Positions 9,076 to 18,230 of a stretch of DNA of 64,000 bases are shown piece after piece (position 1 is the first letter of the stretch; the number at the start of each line of letters is the position of its first letter). The notes below the pieces were generated by a model. That model did not search any database, had not been told where the DNA came from, and saw only the letters and a list, made by a program, of their open reading frames with translations. The DNA comes from Tepidisphaeraceae bacterium (GTDB taxonomy: Bacteria > Planctomycetota > Phycisphaerae > Tepidisphaerales > Tepidisphaeraceae). The position numbers and the translations under genes are program-made. The stretch is taken from positions 51,734 through 115,733 of the forward strand of contig DASYHQ010000055.1 of NCBI GenBank assembly GCA_035998445.1. Reading direction: 5' to 3'.

Positions 9076-10398
9076 ATGCGATACGCCCGCCCTGCCCACC
9101 GCCGCTGCCTTGTCCTGCTGATGGTCGCCGTCACGATCGGTGGTGGCATCGCCACGGCCAGGTCGCAGGACGGCACGATCAACCTGCGTCGAACGGTCGC
9201 CGTGGACGTGGTCGACAAGACGAAGGACGCCGTCGTCAACATCGCGGCGCGGCGGTTCGTGAACCAGCGGGTGAACGCGCTGGGGGGCAACCCGATGTTC
9301 GACACGCGCGAGGTCGTGAAGGTGCCGTCCAACTCACTGGGCAGCGGGATCATCGTGCATGCCGACGGCTACGTGGTGACGAACAACCACGTCGTTGACC
9401 GCGCGCGGCAGGTCATCGTCGAGATGAACGACGGTCGAAAGCTGCCGGCCACCCTTATCAGCGCCGATGCCGGCGCCGACCTGGCGATCCTGAAGATCAC
9501 CACCGACCAACCGCTGCCCGCCATCCCGCTCGGCGATTCGTCCGACCTGATGATCGGCGAGCCGGTGATCGCCGTCGGCAACGCGCTGGGGTTCAGCCAC
9601 ACCGTCAGCACGGGCATCGTGTCGGCCATGCATCGCGATCTGCGCGAGAACAACGGCACGGTCCTGCTGACCGACCTGATTCAGACCGACGCCGCGATCA
9701 ACCCCGGCAATTCCGGCGGGCCATTGCTGAACGCGTACGGGCAGGTCATCGGCATCAACACCGCCATTCGCGGCGACGCGCAGAACATCGGGTTCGCGGT
9801 GCCGGTGAACAAGCTGCGCGAGCTGATTCCCGAGCTGATGAGCCCCGCGGTGGTGTCGAAGATGAACATCCCGATCAAGCTCGGCGAACGCCGCACGCTG
9901 ACGCCCCCCGCAACGGTCACCACTGAGGTAATCGCCGACGATGGCGCGCCGATCACGGCGATCAACGGCAGCGAGGTGAAGGACATCGTCGACGCTTACG
10001 TGCAGTTGTTGAAGGTCGGCCGAGACGTGAAGGAAGTCACGCTGCGGATGGCCTCGGGCCAGCAGCGGCGGATCGAGATCAGCCCGGTGCCGTTGCCCGA
10101 CGCGCTCGTGCGCGCACGGGAAACGCTGGGGGTAACGATCGAGCCGCTCACGCCGATGCTGGCGAACCGCTATCGACTGCAGACGGAGGAAGGCCTGATC
10201 GTGACCGCCGTCGAACCCGCCACCGCCGCAGCGAACGCCGGCCTGCAACCGGGCGACGTGATCGTGCAGATGGGCCGTTACCGCGTGTCGACGCTGGAGG
10301 ACTTCTCGGCCTTGCTGCAACATTTGCCGGCATCCGGGCGAGTGCGCGTCGGCGTGGTGCGCGGCGACCGGTTCGGCGTGGCGGTGATCGAGTTTTAG
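9076..10398 (+). CDS. HtrA/DegP-type serine protease with PDZ domain
   Basis: A 440-residue exported S1C protease for periplasmic quality control. The N-terminal hydrophobic stretch (CLVLLMVAVTIGGGIATA) acts as signal peptide or anchor. The catalytic triad is complete: His105 in VTNNHVV, Asp135 in GADLAILK, Ser213 in NPGNSGGPL. The C-terminal third holds a degenerate PDZ-like part, then a clear PDZ (GLIVTAVEPATAAANAGLQPGDVI). An upstream ATG at 9037 is in frame, but the signal peptide favours 9076. It is divergent from the DUF2252 gene with a 170-base shared upstream region. The family is certain, the substrates unknown. Confidence 0.93.
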   Translation: MRYARPAHRRCLVLLMVAVTIGGGIATARSQDGTINLRRTVAVDVVDKTKDAVVNIAARRFVNQRVNALGGNPMFDTREVVKVPSNSLGSGIIVHADGYVVTNNHVVDRARQVIVEMNDGRKLPATLISADAGADLAILKITTDQPLPAIPLGDSSDLMIGEPVIAVGNALGFSHTVSTGIVSAMHRDLRENNGTVLLTDLIQTDAAINPGNSGGPLLNAYGQVIGINTAIRGDAQNIGFAVPVNKLRELIPELMSPAVVSKMNIPIKLGERRTLTPPATVTTEVIADDGAPITAINGSEVKDIVDAYVQLLKVGRDVKEVTLRMASGQQRRIEISPVPLPDALVRARETLGVTIEPLTPMLANRYRLQTEEGLIVTAVEPATAAANAGLQPGDVIVQMGRYRVSTLEDFSALLQHLPASGRVRVGVVRGDRFGVAVIEF

Positions 10399-10439
10399 GT
10401 TCGGAACGGTCGGAGAGATCGAGCGTCTACGAAAAAGTC

Positions 10440-10543
10440 TGTCATCCCGAGGGGAGCGGAAGCGACCTGAGGGATCTCCCACTGGCATGGATCGCTCGTC
10501 ATTCGCGATCCCTCAGGTCGCTACCGCTCCCCTCGGGATGACA
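10440..10543. repeat. Family 1 hairpin repeat, copy 3
   Basis: Arms GTCATCCCGAGGGGAGCGG and CCGCTCCCCTCGGGATGAC, almost perfectly complementary. It lies between htrA and the glycerate kinase gene. Confidence 0.88.
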
Positions 10544-10627
10544 ACTATCACAAAGGGGCACGCGAGGATGATCGGTCAGACAGTACCTAGATTCGAAAAA
10601 TGGCGTGCCACCGCTAACGCTCGAATT

Positions 10628-11776
10628 ATGCGAATCCTGATCGCCCCGGACAAGTTCAAAGGCTCGCTGAGCGCGGTCGAGGTGGCCGACGCCATCGCAC
10701 GTGGCGTTGGCCGCGCTGTTGCGAGCGCCACCGTCGACCGCTGCCCAATTGCCGACGGGGGCGAGGGAACGGTTGCCGCCTTGGTGTCGGCGATGGGTGG
10801 GCGGCTCATCTCGGAGCGCGTCACCGGGCCGTTGCCGGAGATGAAGGTCGACGCCGTCTTCGGGCTGCTGCCAAACGACGTCGCCGTCGTCGAAATGGCG
10901 GCCGCCAGTGGGCTGGCGCTGCTGCCGCCAAGCGATCGTGATCCGATGGCCACCACGACCTTCGGCACGGGCGAACTGCTGGCGGCGGCGGCTCGACGCG
11001 GGGCGAAGAAGGTCATCCTGGGCATTGGTGGCAGCGCGACGATCGACGCCGGCATTGGCTGCGCACAGGCCGCGGGGCTCACCGTGCTGCTGGCCGACGG
11101 TGAACCGGTGCACGACACCGAACCGCTCTGTGGTCGTGATTTGGAGCGCGTTGTTTTAATCAAGCACGGGCGCGGCGGCGCGGTGGATCGGTTGACGATC
11201 GAGGTCGCCTGTGACGTCACCAATCCCCTGCTAGGACCCGATGGCGCCGCGGCGGTCTACGGTCCGCAGAAGGGCGCGTCAGCCACGGACGTGCAGTGGT
11301 TTGACGAGAAGCTTCGGCAGTTGGCGACACGCACGGGCAAGCTGGACATCGCCGGCCGTCCGGGCGCCGGCGCCGCGGGCGGGCTTGGGTTCGCAATGAT
11401 GGCATACTTCAACGCGAGTCTACGCCCGGGCATCGAACTGGTGCTGGAGGCATGCCGATTTCACGGACGGCTAGCAGGTGTCGATCTCTGCATCACCGGT
11501 GAGGGCGGGCTTGATGGACAAACCGCCAGCGGGAAAGCCGTGCATGGCGTGGCGGCGGCGTGTAAGACCGCGGGGGTGCCGTGCATCGCGATCGCGGGAA
11601 GTCTGGGCGAAGGACACGAGCGGTTGCGCGACGTGGGCATCACGCGCATCATTTCGCTTGTTGATGAGAGCACCGATGTCGCCACCGCGATGCGCGATGC
11701 CGCGGCGTTGGTCGAACGGCGGGCCGAGACCGCGGTGGCGGCGTTCGTCGGTGATCGATCAAGGGGATCGAAATGA
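10628..11776 (+). CDS. Glycerate kinase (type 1, GlxK/GarK family)
   Basis: A 382-residue enzyme that phosphorylates glycerate to phosphoglycerate, feeding glyoxylate, glucarate or serine breakdown into glycolysis. The N-terminus MRILIAPDKFKGSLSA, the DGGEGT motif (near residue 42) and ILGIGGSATIDAG (near 137) are signatures of the family, and length matches. A longer in-frame start at 10487 lies inside the upstream repeat and is rejected. The stop overlaps the next gene's start as ATGA, so it heads a coupled four-gene run with a lipoprotein, a methyltransferase and an acyltransferase. Confidence 0.95.
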   Translation: MRILIAPDKFKGSLSAVEVADAIARGVGRAVASATVDRCPIADGGEGTVAALVSAMGGRLISERVTGPLPEMKVDAVFGLLPNDVAVVEMAAASGLALLPPSDRDPMATTTFGTGELLAAAARRGAKKVILGIGGSATIDAGIGCAQAAGLTVLLADGEPVHDTEPLCGRDLERVVLIKHGRGGAVDRLTIEVACDVTNPLLGPDGAAAVYGPQKGASATDVQWFDEKLRQLATRTGKLDIAGRPGAGAAGGLGFAMMAYFNASLRPGIELVLEACRFHGRLAGVDLCITGEGGLDGQTASGKAVHGVAAACKTAGVPCIAIAGSLGEGHERLRDVGITRIISLVDESTDVATAMRDAAALVERRAETAVAAFVGDRSRGSK

Positions 11777-12564
11777 AGGGCAGCGCCGCGGTCGCGAGCG
11801 ATTCCGTTCCGGTCCCTCTCCCGGTACTCCGGGAGAGGTTAGGTGAGGGTGATTCGAACTGCTGGCGATCAGTGCAGATCAAATTCACCCCCACCCAGCC
11901 TCCCCCGGCGTACCGGGAGAGGGGCAGGAGGCTGTTTTTCCTCTCCCTTATCGTCCTGCTTCTCGGCGTAGTTGGCTGTGGCGCGAAGGCGCAGCCGTTG
12001 CCGCGGGATGATGCGCAGGTCTACCTGCTGCGTGGGTATCGCGATTGGTACTCCACCGGCATCAACGACCTCGGCCGTCAGTTGCAGCACCGTGGCATCG
12101 ATTCCGTCGTGCTGCCGCAGAAGAATAGTGGCGAGCTAGGCGAGGCACTATTGGGCCGCGACGGGTCGCAGCCGCTGGTGCTAGTCGGCTTCTCATACGG
12201 CGCCGACGACGTCATTCGCATTGCCCGCCGAATGGCCAAGGTGGGCAAGCCGGTGGATCTGTTGATTACCATCGACCCCGTCACCCCACCCCGCTTGCCG
12301 GCGAACGTCAGGGCTTGTGTGAACTATTACCAGTCCAACGGCGTCGCCGACGCGTTGCCGTGGTTACGCGGCGTGCGGCTGTCAGCCGATCGCGGTGCCG
12401 TTGCGCCGATCAACCACAACCTGCGCAACGACCGCAAGGACCTGCTGCAGCCCGACACCAGCCACGCCACCATCGCCGGTCATGCGAAGTTGCACGATGA
12501 GATCGTACAGCGGGTGGTTGGCGTGGTCGCGCCGGTGAGTACACTGTCCGGCTCGAAACCATGA
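11773..12564 (+). CDS. Alpha/beta-hydrolase-like putative lipoprotein (VirJ/AcvB-like)
   Basis: A 263-residue frame. A hydrophobic segment ending LLGVVGC near residue 69 looks like a lipoprotein signal with lipobox. After it come VYLLRGYRDWYSTGI and the nucleophile elbow GFSYGADD, suggesting an alpha/beta-hydrolase fold close to VirJ-type periplasmic proteins; DTSHATIAGH near the end may carry the catalytic His. The start is set by an AAGGGG ribosome site and the ATGA overlap with glycerate kinase. Oddly, codons about 15-52 are a dispersed inverted repeat, placing about 50 extra residues before the signal. An internal GTG at 11872 does not remove it all. Confidence 0.7.
   Translation: MKGSAAVASDSVPVPLPVLRERLGEGDSNCWRSVQIKFTPTQPPPAYRERGRRLFFLSLIVLLLGVVGCGAKAQPLPRDDAQVYLLRGYRDWYSTGINDLGRQLQHRGIDSVVLPQKNSGELGEALLGRDGSQPLVLVGFSYGADDVIRIARRMAKVGKPVDLLITIDPVTPPRLPANVRACVNYYQSNGVADALPWLRGVRLSADRGAVAPINHNLRNDRKDLLQPDTSHATIAGHAKLHDEIVQRVVGVVAPVSTLSGSKP
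11814..11929. repeat. Inverted repeat inside the lipoprotein reading frame
   Basis: Two opposed hairpins, CTCTCCCGGTACTCCGGGAG at the left and CCCCCGGCGTACCGGGAGAG at the right, with GGTGAGGGTGA / TTCACCCCCACC between them. The whole segment is complementary end to end and stays open in the coding frame. Confidence 0.75.
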
Positions 12565-13193
12565 CCCCGACCTCCATCCCCATCCTCATCATCGCGCTGA
12601 CCATCGGTGGCTATTGGCTGCGCGTCGTCAGCATGGCCCGCAAGCAGAAGCGCCGTAGCGGACGGGCCGCCAATTTTATTCCCGCCGAGCAGACGGGGCG
12701 GTGGAACCGGTTCCTCTGGATTCCTGCCGTCGTCGTCTGGGTCGTCCACCCGTTCTACTCGGCCTTCATCGCGAGCCCGACCGGGCCACTGGCGCCACTG
12801 GCCCGCGTGCCCAACGGCATGAAATGGGTGCTGGCGGGCGTCGTCGTTTGTTGTGCGGCACTCACGACGATCTGCTGGAAGCGGATGGGCAAATCGTGGC
12901 GAATGGGAATCGACCCTACCGAGAAGACCAACCTGATCGTCAGTGGGCCATATGCCTACGTGCGGCACCCGATTTACGCGCTGTCATTGGCGATGATGGC
13001 TGCGACAATGCTGGCCGTTCCGTCGCCGGTGATGCTGCTGGCGGGCCTCCTTCACCTGGCGCTGCTCGTGTGGGAAGCGCGCCGCGAGGAAAGCCATCTG
13101 GTGGCGCTTCACGGCGAGACGTACCGCCGGTATTGTTCGCGCGTGGGACGGTTCGTCCCACTGCCGAACCGGCGATACGTGCCGGTCAGCTAA
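12561..13193 (+). CDS. Isoprenylcysteine/phospholipid methyltransferase family membrane protein
   Basis: A 210-residue integral membrane protein with four or so hydrophobic segments. The family signature is plain: LIVSGPYAYVRHPIYALSL near residue 127, then EARREESHL and GETYRRYCSRVGRFVP at the end. These motifs bind S-adenosylmethionine in ICMT/PEMT-type enzymes that methylate lipids or carboxylates at the inner membrane. The start overlaps the preceding stop (ATGA), so it is translated with the lipoprotein gene. The substrate is unknown; a lipid-like product shared with the next gene is possible. Confidence 0.88.
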   Translation: MTPTSIPILIIALTIGGYWLRVVSMARKQKRRSGRAANFIPAEQTGRWNRFLWIPAVVVWVVHPFYSAFIASPTGPLAPLARVPNGMKWVLAGVVVCCAALTTICWKRMGKSWRMGIDPTEKTNLIVSGPYAYVRHPIYALSLAMMAATMLAVPSPVMLLAGLLHLALLVWEARREESHLVALHGETYRRYCSRVGRFVPLPNRRYVPVS

Positions 13194-13201
13194 CGCCCGC
13201 G

Positions 13202-14551
13202 ATGCCGCAAGGAGACGCCATTCATCCCGCCCCGCCAAGTCGACTCGCGCCACTGAATATATTTCAGTATCTCGCTCGGCAGTGGGACAACATCCACCCG
13301 TACAACGCCGCGCAAACGCTTGAGATCAACGGCGTCCCCGACCTGAACCAGATCAACGACGCTTGGACCGACACGCTCGCCGCCATCGGCCTCGGCCGCG
13401 TGCGGCTGACGTCGTGTGGTCATTTCGGCTTTGAAGTCTTGAACGGCGAGATGCGCGATTACCCCGTCCGCCGGGTGCCCGCGGCCACATCGCTCACGGA
13501 GTTTTTGACCGCCGAGATCAACCGCCCGTTCGCCGACCCCGGTGAACCGCCCTTCCGCGCGTTCGTGCGGCAAGGGGAAGGCTCGTACCACCTGGGCGTG
13601 GTCTACCAGCATTGGACGGCCGACAGCGTTTCGGTGCAGGGCATCCTGCGGGAACTGTTCTACCGGCTGTACGACCCGTCGCGCGTCCGCCAGTCACCCC
13701 AGCGCATTCAGGACACCGGCTATTGGGGCATGTACGGCCCACGGCATGGCCGGTGGAAGCTGGACGAGAACCTCTTCGGCCTGGCGCGGCGCTACTTCCG
13801 CTATCGCCGGGTGCGCAAGGTGCAGAGCGCCGGTTTAACCGACCCCGCGGTGCGCATCCACATGCAAACCGCGCCCGCAGACCTCATCGACGGCCTGCGC
13901 GCCGCCGGTAGCGCCGCGGGCGTAAAGGTGCACGACATCATCGTCGCCGCGCTCGCCGAGGCGTGCGCCCAGCACGTGCCAACGCAGTTCCGAAAGCGCC
14001 GGCGCGACCTGGCCGTCGGTTCGATCATCGACCTTCGCCCGCTGTCGCGCACCGATCTGACCGACGTGTTCGGCCTCTACCTCGGCTTCACCGGCATCAT
14101 CGTCCATGAGGGCGACCTCGCCTATTGGCCCCGGCTGTTGAAGTCCGTCGCCACGCAGAACCGGCATCACAAGAACCTGGGCATTCCGCAGACCAGTCTC
14201 GCCTGGATGCTGGCCGCCCGACTGATCGGGCAGTTCGTGCCGCGCGAACGGCTGTGGCATTTCTATCGCAAGGAGATGCCGCTGTCGGGTGGTTTGTCGA
14301 ACATGAACCTGTCGAAGAGCTGGGCGACTGCCTATGCGCCCAACCTCATCCGCGACTACATCCGCGTCTCCCCCACCGGCCCGCTCGCGCCGCTGGCGGT
14401 TGCCACCACCACCTTCGCCGGCACGTTCCGCGCCGGCGTCACCTACCGCAGTTCGCTGATCGACGACGGCCGCGCGGGCCAGTTCCTCGAAACCTTTATT
14501 TCGCGACTGAAGTCGGTGGCGGCACCGTCCGGATCTCCCGTTTCGTCTTGA
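13202..14551 (+). CDS. Condensation-domain acyltransferase-like protein
   Basis: A 449-residue protein of the CoA-dependent acyltransferase/condensation superfamily. The active-site motif HHxxxDG appears as QHWTADSVS near residue 139, keeping the second His and the Asp but with Gln for the first His and Ser for Gly. Later family features include LAVGSIIDLRPLS and a C-terminal FAGTFRAGVTYRSSLID strand. The frame is open far upstream, but MPQGDAIH, 8 bases after the methyltransferase stop, is chosen. It could make an ester or amide lipid with the neighbours, but no carrier protein or synthetase is present. No strong ribosome site is visible. Confidence 0.7.
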   Translation: MPQGDAIHPAPPSRLAPLNIFQYLARQWDNIHPYNAAQTLEINGVPDLNQINDAWTDTLAAIGLGRVRLTSCGHFGFEVLNGEMRDYPVRRVPAATSLTEFLTAEINRPFADPGEPPFRAFVRQGEGSYHLGVVYQHWTADSVSVQGILRELFYRLYDPSRVRQSPQRIQDTGYWGMYGPRHGRWKLDENLFGLARRYFRYRRVRKVQSAGLTDPAVRIHMQTAPADLIDGLRAAGSAAGVKVHDIIVAALAEACAQHVPTQFRKRRRDLAVGSIIDLRPLSRTDLTDVFGLYLGFTGIIVHEGDLAYWPRLLKSVATQNRHHKNLGIPQTSLAWMLAARLIGQFVPRERLWHFYRKEMPLSGGLSNMNLSKSWATAYAPNLIRDYIRVSPTGPLAPLAVATTTFAGTFRAGVTYRSSLIDDGRAGQFLETFISRLKSVAAPSGSPVSS

Positions 14552-14589
14552 ACGACGAGACCACAGGAACCGTGCGAAGTCCCCTCCGC

Positions 14590-14728
14590 ACGTAGCATGG
14601 GCGTCTCGCCCATGCCTATCAACAGCACGGGCGATTTATTTAATAGGGACCCATCCTCCCCGCGCAACCGCCACGAATCCAATTTCCCGCTCCGGCCACA
14701 GGCATGGGCGAGACGCCCATGCTACGTG
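14590..14728. repeat. Family 3 repeat (CATGGGCG palindrome pair), copy A
   Basis: Arms GTAGCATGGGCGTCTCGCCC and its complement about 110 bases later, each arm itself a hairpin. Related copies lie at 29907-30045 and 46855-46997. Confidence 0.8.
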
Positions 14729-14776
14729 AAGGCCGCCAGCCTTGTCCGTGGAACCCGCCCGCCCATGGCCGAGCAT

Positions 14777-14854
14777 GTCATCCCGATGGGAGCCTCAGGC
14801 GACCTGAGGGATCTCGATTGGCCGAGAATCGCTCGGGCTCCGCTCGGAATGACA
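14777..14854. repeat. Family 1 hairpin repeat, short copy 4
   Basis: Left arm GTCATCCCGATGGGAGCC followed by GACCTGAGGGATCTCG; the right arm is shortened (GGCTCCGCTCGGAATGAC). It is about 25 bp shorter than the other copies. Confidence 0.8.
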
Positions 14855-15040
14855 TATCGGACGTTCGGGTCGCCCAATCCGGTTCGTTAGTCAAAAGGAC
14901 GACATCAGGGCCAGATGCCGCCGAACGTCCGGATAACCATCGCAAGTATGACTTAACGCCTTGCGGCGCCGTGGCGAGCCCTGTCCGGGTCGCCGTGCGA
15001 TCTGACGCAGGCCACCCGTCCGGACCAAGCGTTGGTCCTC

Positions 15041-15340
15041 CCCAATTTCCCGACGTCTTCTCCATTTTCCCGAGGCCGTCCCCAATTTCCCGACGTCTTC
15101 TCCATTTTCCCGAGGCCGTCTCCAATTTCCCGGCGCCTTCTCCAATTTCGCGAAGCCGTCTCCAATTTCCCGGCGCCTTCTCCAATTTCGCGAGGCCGTC
15201 GTGAATTTCCCGACGCCTTCTCCAATTTCGCGAGGCCGTCGTGAATTTCCTGACGCCTTCTCCATTTTCGCCAGGCCCTCGGGAATTAGGAGAAGCCTTC
15301 GCCAATTTCGCCAAGCCCTCGGGAATTTGGAGACGGCCTC
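15041..15340. repeat. Tandem 20-bp minisatellite, 15 units
   Basis: Fifteen consecutive 20-base units built on TCCAATTTCCCGACGCCTTC, alternating between two subtypes (ends CTTC or CGTC) so that a 40-base super-period also shows. The last units decay. Because 20 is not a multiple of three, all frames give repetitive peptides, so the open frames across it are not genes. It lies in the 14552-15449 gap upstream of the cyclophilin gene; the rest of that gap holds two dispersed repeats and nothing else I recognise. Confidence 0.92.
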
Positions 15341-15449
15341 CCGCGACGCCGTTGCTTTCAATCTTCCGATCCGCCCCTCGCCCCACCCGTTGACAGGAAC
15401 GCGACATTGGCCACACTTTCCGGTCCGATACTACTTAAGGAGCAACCGC

Positions 15450-15932
<483 letters not shown>

Positions 15933-16030
15933 CGACCGCAACATAGCCGCCCGCCCGATCCCGCGCCATCCGCCGCCGGGACGGGCGGGCGTTCTCGTTA
16001 CCCGCTCGTCCCGCAGCGACCGAATTCCCT

Positions 16031-16240
16031 CTTCTGTAGGACAGGCATTCCTGCCTGTCTCTCCCCCCGTCTGCTCTCCCCCCGTATTTCTTTCTGCTCT
16101 CTTCTGTGGCACAGGCATTCTTGCCTGTGTTTCTTCTGTCTTTGGACTTTCCAGTGGGGCAGACATTCTTGTCTGCCTCGCAGCGGTAGCTGCGATTCAG
16201 AGAGGTGGCAGAGAACGCGAAGGCGCGATGGCACGAAGAA
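16031..16240. repeat. Composite ~200-bp repeat (family 2), copy C
   Basis: The same order as copy A: AGGACAGGCATTCCTGCCTG, then a GCACAGGCATTCTTGCC palindrome, then a GCAGACATTCTTGTCTGC palindrome, and the GCGAAGGCGCGATGG tail. It is separated from copies A and B by 15 kb. Confidence 0.8.
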
Positions 16241-16307
16241 AGCCGCGAAGGAAGAGGATTTGAATCACAGAGGAGACAGAGGGGGAAGGCACAGAGCAAT
16301 CAATTAA

Positions 16308-16470
16308 AGCGGTTCTACCTCAGGTGTAGCGTGTCATCCCGATGGGAGCGGTAGCGACCTGAGGGATCCCGAATTAGAGGCGGCTCTCGACAGTGGCGAT
16401 CCCTCGGGTCGCTCCCGCTCGGGATGACAGGGTTGCGGCCAGACGCTACACCTGAAGTTGAACCGCTCTA
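16308..16470. repeat. Family 1 copy 5 nested in an outer inverted repeat
   Basis: The family 1 hairpin (16333-16430) is framed by outer arms AGCGGTTCTACCTCAGGTG and CACCTGAAGTTGAACCGCT, complementary over about 20 bases. The outer arms are not seen around the other copies. The 15933-16547 gap contains only this and family 2 copy C. Confidence 0.78.
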
Positions 16471-16547
16471 GATCAACCCTTGGCTCCCTCCGATTGGGAT
16501 TTGGTGCTTGGGATTTTGCTTGGCATTGGCGATTGGGATTTCTCCCC

Positions 16548-17225
16548 CTACTCCACCAACCGCTGCCCCCGCGGCAACCGCCGCCCCGGCGAACTCGGCA
16601 GATGCGCATCGCGCTTCATGCGCGCTTCCAAATCCACCCGCATCGCGCGAAACGTGCGGTCGATCAACTGCGTGATCTCCTCCGCCTTCATCCCCCCCAC
16701 GTCGATCGGCGGCCCGTACAGCACGCCCACCGGATGCGACTGCGGCATCGCCTTCGATCGCGGCCACGCCTCGTACGAGCCCGCGATCATCACCGGCACG
16801 ATCGGCACCTTCGCCCGCTTCACGATCAGCGCCACGCCCTTCTGGATCGGCCCGAGCTTGCCATCGAGCGTGCGGGCGCCCTCCGGGAAGACGTTGAGCA
16901 GATGCCCTTCCTGCAGCTTCCGGATCGTCTCGTCGATCGCCCCCTTGTCCCCCTTGCCCTGGCGAACCGGAAACGCGCCGAGCCTGCGGATGAGCCAACC
17001 GAAGCCGGGCACCTCGAACAGCTCCGACTTGGCCATAAAGGTCATGTTGCGCCGAACCTGCACGCCGATGAGCGCGGGGTCGAGGTAGCTCTCGTGGTTG
17101 GAGATCATCAGGGCGCCACCCTCGTCGGGCACGTGGTGGACGCCGTAGACCTTCAGGTCGAACAGGACCGTGGTGGCGATGCGGCAGACGCCCCGGCAGA
17201 ACTTGTAGATGACCGGCACCATCAC
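16548..17225 (-). CDS. plsC: 1-acyl-sn-glycerol-3-phosphate acyltransferase
   Basis: A 225-residue PlsC-type enzyme that acylates lysophosphatidate to phosphatidate at the inner membrane. The acyltransferase box NHESYLD (His44, Asp49, H-X4-D) and the FPEGARTLDGKLG box near residue 113 are intact. The N-terminal hydrophobic part serves as membrane contact. The start ATG overlaps the cmk stop by four bases (ATGA), so the two are translationally coupled. The same cmk-plsC order is common in bacteria. The exact acyl preference is unknown. Confidence 0.92.
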   Translation of the reverse strand: MMVPVIYKFCRGVCRIATTVLFDLKVYGVHHVPDEGGALMISNHESYLDPALIGVQVRRNMTFMAKSELFEVPGFGWLIRRLGAFPVRQGKGDKGAIDETIRKLQEGHLLNVFPEGARTLDGKLGPIQKGVALIVKRAKVPIVPVMIAGSYEAWPRSKAMPQSHPVGVLYGPPIDVGGMKAEEITQLIDRTFRAMRVDLEARMKRDAHLPSSPGRRLPRGQRLVE

Positions 17226-17905
17226 TTGCCCGCCCCCGCCGCTGCCATCATCTGCCGGGCGCGGTCGGCGATCTGGTCGATGACGGCCTGCTGGGTGATG
17301 GACGTCGTGTCGATCGTCTGCGCATCGACCGGGATCGCCAGCGGCCCCACGCTGCGCGACGCATCGCGGCGGTCGCGCGCCACGATGCCGTTCAAAATCT
17401 CCAGGTAATCCACGATCTCCCCGCGCGACCGCAACTGCGCCACCCGGCGGTTGGCGCGCTCTTCCGGGGTGGCGTCGAGGTAAAACTTCAGCTCCGCATG
17501 CGGGAAGACGACGCTACCCTGGTCGCGGCCCTCGGTGACGAGGTTGGCGTGCTCGCGGCCGATCTGGCGCTGCTGCTCGACGAGCATCTCCCGGATCGCC
17601 GGCACCACCGCGACGTACGAGGCCGCCCGCGTCGCCTCACCACCGCGCAACAGGTGGCCGACGGGCTCATCATTCAACGTGACGGCCGGCGGCTGAGTAG
17701 AGAAGTCAAAACGGATTCGGGCGTGCCTCGCGACGAAGGTGAGTTCGCGCGGGTCGTCCAGCGACACCTCCCGCCGCAGTGCCGCCAGGCCGATCGCGCG
17801 GTACATGGCGCCGGTATCGAGAAAATCAAAGCCAAGGTCGCGCGCGACCGCCTGCGCGACCGTCGATTTCCCCGTTCCTGCAGGCCCGTCGATTGTGATG
17901 ATCAT
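17222..17905 (-). CDS. cmk: Cytidylate kinase
   Basis: A 227-residue (d)CMP kinase that makes CDP for nucleic acid and phospholipid synthesis. The P-loop GPAGTGKST sits at residues 7-15, followed by DFLDTGAMYRAIGL (CMP-binding) and GRDQGSVVFPHAELKFYLDA, then RANRRVAQLRSRGE. Length is normal. The first ATG fits the fold exactly. It is the first gene of the cmk-plsC pair. Confidence 0.96.
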   Translation of the reverse strand: MIITIDGPAGTGKSTVAQAVARDLGFDFLDTGAMYRAIGLAALRREVSLDDPRELTFVARHARIRFDFSTQPPAVTLNDEPVGHLLRGGEATRAASYVAVVPAIREMLVEQQRQIGREHANLVTEGRDQGSVVFPHAELKFYLDATPEERANRRVAQLRSRGEIVDYLEILNGIVARDRRDASRSVGPLAIPVDAQTIDTTSITQQAVIDQIADRARQMMAAAGAGK

Positions 17906-18040
17906 CGTTCGCGCGGCACGTTAACCCACGCCCGCCCGTGCCGCAATGCATGGCGCGAACTTCTGCGTCGGACGCTCAGGAGTCACTTGTAGACGCGCGC
18001 TCGCAGCATACCTACGCGGCTCCCGAAACAGCGGCAAATC

Positions 18041-18121
18041 GTCATCCTGAGGTACTCCGAAGGATCTCCCCCAGTATTCGTACCCGGGACGGAAGAGATC
18101 CTTCGGAGTACCTCAGGATGG
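18041..18121. repeat. Hairpin repeat (family 6, TCATCCTGAGG type)
   Basis: Near-perfect inverted repeat: GTCATCCTGAGGTACTCCGA and its complement TCGGAGTACCTCAGGATG around a 25-base loop. Single arms of the same family recur at 18859 and 19184, and a related hairpin lies at 62393. Confidence 0.85.
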
Positions 18122-18180
18122 CGGCTCCTGGGGGATGCTGCGGCTGAACAACAACCCCAACCATAATCCGAACAAAATTC

Positions 18181-18208
18181 TTGACGTTCGCTATCCGTTA
18201 GGTAAACT
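18181..18208 (+). promoter_or_regulatory. Candidate sigma-70 promoter for the terpenoid-cyclase-fold gene
   Basis: TTGACG at 18181-18186, a 16-base spacer and TAAACT at 18203-18208, preceded by an A-rich stretch and 22 bases before the start codon. Confidence 0.5.
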
Positions 18209-18230
18209 ACGCCCTAACAAGGATGTTCTT

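Noticed and set aside
14778..15416. Antisense open frames of 150-212 codons over the minisatellite
   Set aside because: They arise from the 20-bp repeat, which gives open frames in several phases; there is no ribosome site and composition is purely repetitive.
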